Source of the DNA: a virus
IMG/VR virus record: IMGVR_UViG_3300009160_000007
Location: 1 to 49,361 of that record
Direction: 5' to 3' (one strand)
Length of the DNA stretch: 49,361 bases
The notes under the pieces are model-generated. The model saw only the letters and a program-made list of their open reading frames with translations, had not been told where the DNA came from and did no database searches. Positions 6,348 through 11,989 of the stretch are shown here, in pieces. Position 1 is the first letter of the stretch, and every line of letters starts with the position of its first letter. The translations under genes and the position numbers were made by a program.

Positions 6348-6566
6348 TTAGCGGTTACGAAGCTCAAGCTTCTCGAGCATAGCGTAGACCTCATTGATGA
6401 GGGTCGTGTTGAAGCTGATCGCGCGCTCCTTGCGCCGGATGTTGGCCGCAACGCTTGCGTCCGGGTCGATGGTGCCCCCGGTCTCGGCCTTGACGACCTT
6501 GGCTGTGTGTTCGTGGATGATAGCGAACAATGCGTCGCGTACCTTAAGTTCTGCTGCGGTTCTCAT
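6348..6566 (-). CDS. Early protein, 72 aa, unknown function
   Basis: A 72-residue, mostly helical protein (MRTAAELKVRDALFAIIHEH, then ERAISFNTTLINEVYAMLEKLEL). A longer reading with a GTG start exists, but the ATG is preferred because it is preceded by the same CCTCACCCAATCACACAC leader found in front of the gene starting at 2470. No family is recognised and there are no catalytic motifs or membrane segments. It is the first gene downstream of the second copy of the early promoter/leader module. Confidence 0.6.
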   Translation of the reverse strand: MRTAAELKVRDALFAIIHEHTAKVVKAETGGTIDPDASVAANIRRKERAISFNTTLINEVYAMLEKLELRNR

Positions 6567-6633
6567 GTGTGTGATTGGGTGAGGCAAACGTTTTGACCCA
6601 TCCCCTAGCTCATGTCAAGCTAGTTGACCTATT
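6567..6633 (-). promoter_or_regulatory. Early promoter/leader module B with inverted repeat
   Basis: On the minus strand, in order: AATAGGT (6633-6627), 19 nt, TAGGGGAT (6607-6600), then CCTCACCCAATCACACAC directly before the ATG at 6566. Module A (upstream of 2470) has the same order and spacing. An inverted repeat GTCAAGCTAGTTGAC (6614-6628) overlaps the first box, and a third GTCAA lies further downstream on the minus strand, so a repressor or activator site is plausible. TTGACA at 6618-6613 resembles a -35 box but has no matching -10. Confidence 0.5.
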
Positions 6634-6636
6634 ATT

Positions 6637-6712
<76 letters not shown>

Positions 6713-6719
6713 AGTCAAA

Positions 6720-7103
6720 TCACATGCGCTCGCCGGTGCGGATCAACACAGGCTGCCTATCGCCCATGTAGACCACGCCGCGCACAATATTATAGTCCAC
6801 CCATTCGGTGGCCTGTGTCATGCGCTCGCATTCATCGGCCTCATCATCGAAGGCCTCATAGTAGCATGCAATCAGCTTCTCATAGCTGTAGTATACGTGC
6901 TTACCATCTGGATCCCAACCAACGATAGCTTCGTCAAGCTGCTCGCGCGGCTCGAGCAATATGCAGCCGCTTAGGTCATCGTTATCATCTATCACATCAT
7001 CGAACCAAGTGCGGTTCTTTGGCTTCACATCAGGTCCTAGCTTATCAGCTGGGCTTGTGCTTACGCGTGGCTTTATCTTTTTGGTTTTAGGTTTGCGTCT
7101 CAT
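6720..7103 (-). CDS. Conserved phage protein of unknown function (YDYDKLI/NPV-type family)
   Basis: A 127-residue acidic protein. The C-terminal ~70 residues follow a layout I know from a very widespread, functionally uncharacterised phage family: 'LDEAIVGWDP', then 'VYYSYEKLIACYYEAFD', then 'EATEWVDYN'-like (here QATEWVDYNIVRGV), then a Gly and a short strand ending PVLIRTG. The N-terminus (about residues 1-45) is a basic Lys/Pro/Arg tail followed by an Asp-rich stretch (DDVIDDNDDLSG). Members occur near early or replication genes. It begins 30 bp from the divergent nuclease gene, and the tRNA-Ile gene lies directly downstream on the same strand. Confidence 0.65.
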   Translation of the reverse strand: MRRKPKTKKIKPRVSTSPADKLGPDVKPKNRTWFDDVIDDNDDLSGCILLEPREQLDEAIVGWDPDGKHVYYSYEKLIACYYEAFDDEADECERMTQATEWVDYNIVRGVVYMGDRQPVLIRTGERM

Positions 7104-7133
7104 GGCGCCTCAATCCAGATCTAATCGTACCAC

Positions 7134-7604
7134 ATGTCCATCCCAATCTACGAGACCAACGAAGACCGGCAGCGTGAGCGCGCGGTAGCTGATTTCCTAT
7201 CCATCAGGTGGAATTGCATCCCTGTGCCATCCGGCCAATTGGCCATCCATGACTACGCCCTGTGCAGGCATTCCCATGCGGACGATAAGCTATTCGCGCA
7301 TGCCTATCTGGAGATCAAATGCCGGTCACTCCACCGCGAGGATTTCTGGCTATCCAAGCACAAGTGGGATTACTTGCTCGAGCTATCGGATACGACCAAT
7401 CGGCCAGCCTTCATAGCCGTCCATTGTGCCACGTCCGACGCTGTCAGGTATGTGCGAGCTTGCGAGCCATACCCCCAGCTAACCTTTGCCGGCCGGACTG
7501 ACAGACCAGATGATCCCAATGCCATGGAGGATATGGTCATCATCCCATTACATCGATTTACCCATCTGGGCTGCCTCAGGAGCTCATTGGACAGCTCGAC
7601 CTGA
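7134..7604 (+). CDS. PD-(D/E)XK nuclease-like protein
   Basis: A 156-residue protein with the core of the PD-(D/E)XK nuclease fold. The N-terminal helix has a conserved-type Glu (E15 in NEDRQRERAVADFL), followed by D40 in the strand IHDYAL and the E60-I61-K62 motif in AYLEIKCR, then a helix with aromatic residues (KHKWDYLLEL) and a strand (PAFIAVHCA). This order is seen in Holliday-junction-resolvase-like and other small phage nucleases. The exact substrate cannot be told. It is the first plus-strand gene, divergent from the conserved 127-residue protein. The longest reading is used; the ATG lies 30 bp from the divergent start. Confidence 0.62.
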   Translation: MSIPIYETNEDRQRERAVADFLSIRWNCIPVPSGQLAIHDYALCRHSHADDKLFAHAYLEIKCRSLHREDFWLSKHKWDYLLELSDTTNRPAFIAVHCATSDAVRYVRACEPYPQLTFAGRTDRPDDPNAMEDMVIIPLHRFTHLGCLRSSLDSST

Positions 7605-7824
7605 CCCAGACTACCGGTTGGTCATTCCGTGACCCTGATTGACCTAGGACAGGGATATAATCGACGCGTGACCCTCGGATGGTAGTCCCCTAAAGAAGCA
7701 CCTGTGTCAAGCCCCCTATCTGCGGCCGCGCTGGTTAGACGTGCATTTGGTGCAAGATCAGCACCTGACATGGACTAGACATAATCCCCGTTGTGCGAAT
7801 CCGGCTGCTAGCTGAGCTGACCGG
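7605..7824 (+). other. 220-bp noncoding gap between convergent genes
   Basis: No ORF of useful length is present on either strand. The gap contains two copies of CGTGACCCT (around 7629-7637 and 7667-7675), a TATAAT at 7656-7661 without a well-placed -35 box, and a small inverted repeat GGTGC-AAGATCA-GCACC at 7749-7765. It is the longest gene-free stretch in the window and a candidate site for an origin, a transcription terminator pair or a packaging signal. None of these is proven by the sequence. Confidence 0.45.
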
Positions 7825-8445
7825 CTACGCTGAAGGGGGCGGGGGGGGTCGATCGTCGGCCGCTGGCGCTGGGGCTGACGGGTCAGTAGGGGTATCGGCT
7901 GAATTCAAAAAAATCCCCCTAGGGTCCTTAGCCCACTTCAGGTATTTCTCAGTTTCCACCGGCCGGTCTACCACGACTTGGGCATCTATGACGACCTCCT
8001 TAGCCCTAGCTAGCTCGGCGCCGCGAGATTTAAGCAGTCTGTCGAGCGAAGCATGGTCTATGGAAAATCTGTGTTCCACGACTGCCTGTGGCTGGTCTTG
8101 GAGGGTCAGAATCTTGTCTATGGCGATACCCATGGCGATTGGGATCTGGGAGACGTGCAAGCTGTCAATCTCGTCGACCAGCTTCTGGCTGGCCTGTTGG
8201 ACGAAGCTCTTGAGATTGCGGACAGTCGCGGTCTTGAACTCATCGTTCAGGCCGGTGACCTCCGGCATCTGCCGTTTGATGGCCATGACGTTGTTTGGAG
8301 ACATACGCTGGTCTTTGGCAATCTCGTCGATGCCGCGCCCGGCGCGAAGCAGCTCCATCACGGCGTTCTTGCGCTCCGTAGTTATGCGGCTAGCATTATG
8401 GTCAGAGCTCGGGTTCGTATCCAGACGCTCATTATCGTTTGACAT
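7825..8445 (-). CDS. HTH DNA-binding protein, possible terminase small subunit
   Basis: A 206-residue protein with a helix-turn-helix near the N-terminus (TERKNAVMELLRAGRGIDEI then SPNNVMAIKRQ, about residues 22-58). A long helical middle with FKTATVRNLKSFVQQASQ follows, then the family-like stretch PIAMGIAIDKILTLQDQ (about residues 103-119), and a proline-rich disordered tail ending PPPPPSA. Proteins of this layout are common in phages near the terminase or DNA-metabolism genes; some are annotated as small terminase subunits, others as regulators. No other small-terminase candidate is visible near the large terminase. The minus-strand orientation, opposite to the terminase, is unusual for TerS, so a regulatory role is equally possible. 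Its start lies inside an inverted repeat shared with the divergent RusA gene. Confidence 0.6.
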   Translation of the reverse strand: MSNDNERLDTNPSSDHNASRITTERKNAVMELLRAGRGIDEIAKDQRMSPNNVMAIKRQMPEVTGLNDEFKTATVRNLKSFVQQASQKLVDEIDSLHVSQIPIAMGIAIDKILTLQDQPQAVVEHRFSIDHASLDRLLKSRGAELARAKEVVIDAQVVVDRPVETEKYLKWAKDPRGIFLNSADTPTDPSAPAPAADDRPPPPPSA

Positions 8446-8482
8446 GCTTCGGGAGTGTTACGATAAATCTGCCCATGTCAAA
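8438..8482. promoter_or_regulatory. Divergent control region with 9-bp inverted repeat and promoter
   Basis: TTTGACATG (8438-8446) and CATGTCAAA (8474-8482) form a perfect inverted repeat 27 bp apart, and the start codons of both divergent genes lie inside its arms. On the plus strand TTGACA (8439-8444) is followed after exactly 17 bp by GATAAA (8462-8467), a good sigma-70-type promoter. Its expected transcription start falls at or next to the RusA ATG at 8475, which would give a leaderless mRNA. Confidence 0.55.
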
Positions 8483-8969
8483 TGAGCTTGTGAGCCGCGA
8501 CCCGCTTAGGATCGACTTCATTGCTCACATCGAGCCAATCAGGACAACCCACCAAGCTGACCTCCGAATCTTGAAGACGAAGGATGGCCGGCAATTCATC
8601 GGCAAGACGTCCAAGTCGAAGATCAAGAATTGGGGCGAGCTGTTCGCTATGCAGATTCGCCGGCACAAGCCAGACAAGCCCATCGAAGGCCCCCTGTGGC
8701 TCAGGCTCACCTTTGCCTTCCCCTTGAACAAGGGCGATAAGGCCAAGAGCCTGCCACATGCGGTCAAACCGGACTGGGACAACCTGCCCAAGACCATCTG
8801 CGATATCCTGACGCGCGAAGGATTCTGGCACGACGACGCACAGGTCGTTTTCGGCCAAGTCGTCAAGTGCCGCCACCACCAGCCTTTTGTCGGAGTCCGC
8901 ATCTGCCCAGCTCCTTGGATCGATGAAGCCTTTGTCGACGCCCTCTATGCATCCCACAACCCAGACTGA
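8475..8969 (+). CDS. rusA: RusA-family Holliday junction resolvase
   Basis: A 164-residue member of the RusA family, dimeric endonucleases that cut four-way junctions symmetrically. The family core is visible: PHAVKPDWDNLPKTICDIL with D100 and D102, then HDDAQVV with D120/D121; these correspond to the catalytic aspartates D70, D72 and D91 of E. coli RusA. The N-terminal strand region (LWLRLTFAFP) and a basic block are also typical, and the length is slightly above the usual 120-140. I chose the ATG at 8475 (MSNELVS), because the 12-codon longer reading would run through the start of the divergent HTH gene. In this phage it probably trims branched replication intermediates before packaging by the terminase. 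Confidence 0.85.
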   Translation: MSNELVSRDPLRIDFIAHIEPIRTTHQADLRILKTKDGRQFIGKTSKSKIKNWGELFAMQIRRHKPDKPIEGPLWLRLTFAFPLNKGDKAKSLPHAVKPDWDNLPKTICDILTREGFWHDDAQVVFGQVVKCRHHQPFVGVRICPAPWIDEAFVDALYASHNPD

Positions 8970-9399
8970 GAAGGAGATAATAGCCCGGTATGGCTTGCCC
9001 CGAGATGAGATGATAGCCTTTCGGCGCTCTCAGCTCAAGGAAGGCGAAGACTGGTTCCGCGAGACGCAGGGCGCCAAGCCGGCTCATATGTGCCCAATCA
9101 TATTCACCGACGGCGGCTACCTCAAGGTTCTCGCCAAGTTTAAGCTTACGACTACCGATCAGGATGTCTGGCCTAAGATAGCCATCGTCACCCGGACCAA
9201 CTGGCCGAACCAGCGGCTGATGTCTGTCCTTATTGACGGCAAATCCCACAACGTCGTTGTCGCCAACGCTAAGCTATTTTATCCGGGCGCCGAGGTAGAG
9301 GTTGACCGGAAGGGCGGAAAGCTAATCTGCTCGCAACGGCCCCTGAGCGCGGCCAAGCTTTTTTCAGCAATCAAACGACGCCATGAAGAAACCAAATAA
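8947..9399 (+). CDS. Protein of unknown function, 150 aa
   Basis: I do not recognise this 150-residue protein. The N-terminal half is helical and charged (EKEIIARYGLPRDEMIAFRR, EGEDWFRETQGAKP). The second half is strand-rich, with KIAIVTRTNWPNQRLMSVLI and the basic segment VEVDRKGGKLICSQRP. This looks like a small DNA-associated domain, but no named fold can be claimed. The ATG at 8947 is preferred to an upstream reading; it overlaps the RusA gene by 23 nt. The 3' end overlaps the next small gene by 17 nt. Confidence 0.6.
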   Translation: MHPTTQTEKEIIARYGLPRDEMIAFRRSQLKEGEDWFRETQGAKPAHMCPIIFTDGGYLKVLAKFKLTTTDQDVWPKIAIVTRTNWPNQRLMSVLIDGKSHNVVVANAKLFYPGAEVEVDRKGGKLICSQRPLSAAKLFSAIKRRHEETK

Positions 9400-9553
9400 T
9401 AGTAACAAGGAAACCAACAGCAGCTCTGAGCGCGCAGAATCGGCACGATACGAATCGTACGAGAAGAAGCAGCCGGGCTACTCTAAGTCCGATAAGTCCG
9501 ACAAGGGCTCGTCGAACGGCAAGAGCTGGAAGTCCTTCAAGGGCTGTAAGTAA
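9383..9553 (+). CDS. Small Lys/Ser-rich protein, 56 aa
   Basis: A 56-residue ORF that starts inside the previous gene and ends TAATG, sharing one base with the next start. The product is very hydrophilic and repetitive (SSSERAESARYESYEKKQPG, then SKSDKSDKGSSNGKSWKSFK), with about a quarter each of Ser and Lys, so it is probably disordered. Such proteins can bind nucleic acid or serve as small virion or packaging factors, but no family is recognised. The contiguous, overlapping arrangement supports translation. Confidence 0.6.
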   Translation: MKKPNNSNKETNSSSERAESARYESYEKKQPGYSKSDKSDKGSSNGKSWKSFKGCK

Positions 9554-10119
9554 TGACCCAATCCGAGGAAGACGACGATCTCCTCGAGGTCCCAAGCCCA
9601 GCTGAGCAAGCCCGGGTGCGGGGAGCCATCAAGTCTAACCTAGATCTGCTTTCTCCGTTCATGCGGAAGAAATACGAGGAGGACTCAAGGGCTCAGGCTA
9701 ACACGGCAGCTCAATACGGACTTGGAGCAGACAAGGCTTATCAGCGCCGAGTAACCCTAGAAATGGGCGCTCAGGGAATAATTAACGCCGGCGGCCCAAG
9801 AAAAGGGGGCTATGTCAGTCTGGAGTCCGGAGCGGCCGGAATTATTGCGGCTGGCGGAAGAAAAACGAGCGATCGAGTCGAGGTGGGAGCTGGAGCTGCT
9901 GGCATGAAACAGCAGAACAGGGATTACCTTCTAAGGAAAAAAAGCGGCGTGGGCGCCCTAGCGGGCGCCAGATACGGGTCACCGGAGATGTTTCCGGGAA
10001 AGTTTCCGCACATCATTGGAGGTCCCATCTCGGTTGGGTTCGGCACGACTGCCGGCGGAGTGAATTTAGACATACTTGGAGCAGGAAGAAGGGGCTTCGC
10101 AAGCAGGGCTAACGCGTGA
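9553..10119 (+). CDS. Protein with internal Gly/Ala repeats, unknown function
   Basis: A 188-residue protein directly before the large terminase, overlapping it by 4 nt. The N-terminus is acidic (SEEDDDLLEVPSPAEQ). The middle has three imperfect ~20-residue repeats: MGAQGIINAGGPRKGGYVSL, then SGAAGIIAAGGRKTSDRVEV, then GAGAAGMKQQ. The C-terminus is Gly/Ala/Arg-rich. The position invites a packaging role, for example as an unusual small terminase, but there is no helix-turn-helix or other DNA-binding motif, so this stays an inference. The repeats are short enough to be structural turns or a beta-helix-like surface. Confidence 0.58.
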   Translation: MTQSEEDDDLLEVPSPAEQARVRGAIKSNLDLLSPFMRKKYEEDSRAQANTAAQYGLGADKAYQRRVTLEMGAQGIINAGGPRKGGYVSLESGAAGIIAAGGRKTSDRVEVGAGAAGMKQQNRDYLLRKKSGVGALAGARYGSPEMFPGKFPHIIGGPISVGFGTTAGGVNLDILGAGRRGFASRANA

Positions 10120-11756
10120 GCTTCGAGCAGATCAATATCGGGACGCGCGACGACCCGCTGATGGTCACGCGGCATCCGATAATACATACGCCATCAAAGG
10201 ATGATTTGATTGAGCTAGCGCGCGAGCTTGGCCCAGAGGGGGTAGTCGATGTGCTTAAGCGGCGCGAAGAAAAGATTAAGGCCGAGGAGCTAGACCCTTA
10301 CAGGCATGGCTACGAGCCGGACCATTGGCACGACGCCGACGGACTCCTGATGTCTGGCAACGAGCTTCTGATAATGGGCGGCAACCGCGCCGGAAAAACG
10401 GAATACGCAGCCAAGCGCGTCATGCAGCTTCTGTGCAGCCGGCCAAACTCAAGGGTGTGGTGCCTGCATACGACCTCACAGACTTCCATCCAGATGCAGC
10501 AGGCGGTCATATGGAAGTACATGCCGCCGGAATACAAGAACGCCAAGAAGACCAAGGTAACCAACATCCAGTATTCCCAGAAGAACGGATTTACCGACGC
10601 TACGTTCGTCCTGCCCAACAGGTCTCAGATATTCTTCATGAACTACGGGCAGGAGAAGAAGGTCATCGAAGGTGGCGAACCCGACCTGATATGGTGCGAT
10701 GAGCTTGTGCCGCCGGACTGGGTTGAGACGTTGCGATATCGATTGGTGACGCGCTCTGGAAAAATGATCCTGACCTTTACTCCTATCACCGGATACACTC
10801 CGGTGGTTAAGGAATACGTTTCCGGCTGCAGATTCAAAAAGACCCTCAAGGCCGACCTATTGCCTGACACCCAGAACGTTCCCAGCATACCGCGCGGCCA
10901 CATGCCGTACACAGCAAGTTGCATTAAGGGCTCGGCGAGCGTGATATGGTTTCATTCAATACTAAATGGCTACTCTCCATTCGACCAAATCAAGCTGGCG
11001 TTGCGCGGGCGCGGTCCGTACGAAGTAAAAATACGAGCGTACGGCTGGGCTGAGTCGCTGTCTGGTTCCCAATTCCCTAGGTTCGGAGAGCCCAACATCA
11101 TTCCCAAGAAGCTTATACCAACCGAAGGGACCAATTACATGGTGGCTGATCCAGCTGGAGCTCGAAATTGGTTCATGCTCTGGATGCGAGTCGATAAGCA
11201 GGGCAACAAGTATGTCTACCGAGAATGGCCGGACATAAGCATGGGAGAGTGGGCCCTAAATGGAGACAAGGCTGACGGGAAAGCGGGGCCAGCTCAGAGG
11301 CAGGGGGCGGGGATGGGGCTCATCGAAACCAAGCAGCACATCCGGACCCTAGAGGAGGGGGAGGAGGTGTTCGAGCGCTACATCGACCCACGCGCCGGCA
11401 ACGCTACAGTCATCAACAAGGAAGGCGGAACAACCTTGATACAGCTGCTCGAAGAAGACCCAGAGCCGATGTGGTTCACTCCTGCCGCCGGCCTCAGGCT
11501 CGAGGAGGGGGTTAATATTATCAACGACTGGTTCTCCTATGATCAGAACAGCCCCATCAGCTCAGTCAACCAGCCTAAGCTTTACATTTCCGAGGAGTGC
11601 ATAAACACCATATGGTGCCTGCGCGAATGGACCGGCCTCGACGGCGAGAAGGGTGCAAGCAAAGACCCAGTCGACTGCCTGAGGTACCTAGCCGTGATGC
11701 AGCCCGGATTCACCGACGACCTAACCTACAAGGCTATTGGAGGAGGGTCTTACTAA
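10116..11756 (+). CDS. terL: Terminase large subunit
   Basis: A 546-residue terminase, the ATPase and nuclease motor that packages DNA into the prohead through the portal. Walker A is GGNRAGKT (88-95), Walker B with the catalytic Glu is LIWCDE (191-196), and the coupling motif is LTFTPITG (about 213-220). The C-terminal RNase-H-like nuclease has D345 in VADPAG, D424 in YIDPRAGNA and D517/D520 in KDPVDCLRY. The length is somewhat above the common 420-500. The start is GTG and overlaps the upstream stop (GTGA); an alternative start deeper in the gene would lose a conserved-looking N-terminal helix. It leads the late packaging and structural run, followed at once by the HTH gene and portal. Confidence 0.93.
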   Translation: MSFEQINIGTRDDPLMVTRHPIIHTPSKDDLIELARELGPEGVVDVLKRREEKIKAEELDPYRHGYEPDHWHDADGLLMSGNELLIMGGNRAGKTEYAAKRVMQLLCSRPNSRVWCLHTTSQTSIQMQQAVIWKYMPPEYKNAKKTKVTNIQYSQKNGFTDATFVLPNRSQIFFMNYGQEKKVIEGGEPDLIWCDELVPPDWVETLRYRLVTRSGKMILTFTPITGYTPVVKEYVSGCRFKKTLKADLLPDTQNVPSIPRGHMPYTASCIKGSASVIWFHSILNGYSPFDQIKLALRGRGPYEVKIRAYGWAESLSGSQFPRFGEPNIIPKKLIPTEGTNYMVADPAGARNWFMLWMRVDKQGNKYVYREWPDISMGEWALNGDKADGKAGPAQRQGAGMGLIETKQHIRTLEEGEEVFERYIDPRAGNATVINKEGGTTLIQLLEEDPEPMWFTPAAGLRLEEGVNIINDWFSYDQNSPISSVNQPKLYISEECINTIWCLREWTGLDGEKGASKDPVDCLRYLAVMQPGFTDDLTYKAIGGGSY

Positions 11757-11761
11757 TTCCC

Positions 11762-11989
11762 ATGATATCTATACCAGCAGGAACGCCTCCGCTGCTTCGA
11801 CTAGCCGAAGCTCAGGTGCTCTTTAACATAAGCAAGTCAACCCTGCTGCGTATGCGCAGGCGGGGAGACATCAGGACCTACAAGACGACAGGAGGACAGT
11901 TCATGTTCTACCGCGACGACCTGATCGAACACATTTCCAAGAACACCAATGGCAAACATCAAATACAAGGACCATCGCAATCAGCGTGA
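11762..11989 (+). CDS. MerR/excisionase-like HTH protein
   Basis: A 75-residue protein with the HTH-17 (MerR/Xis-type) pattern: LLRLAEAQVLFNISKSTLLR (about 11-30), then the wing RRRGDIRTYKTTGGQFMFYRDDL (about 32-54; arms of strand-turn-strand and the typical 'R.. L..I' end). These proteins bind DNA with an N-terminal helix-turn-helix plus a beta wing; free-standing copies in phages act as excisionases or small transcription regulators. Here there is no integrase, and the gene sits between terminase and portal, with its last 41 nt inside the portal gene. A role in packaging-site recognition or in controlling late expression is possible. Confidence 0.72.
   Translation: MISIPAGTPPLLRLAEAQVLFNISKSTLLRMRRRGDIRTYKTTGGQFMFYRDDLIEHISKNTNGKHQIQGPSQSA

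Noticed and set aside
7656-7661. Perfect TATAAT as a -10 box
   Set aside because: The nearest -35-like sequence (TTGACC) is only 11 bp away, and no gene follows on the plus strand.
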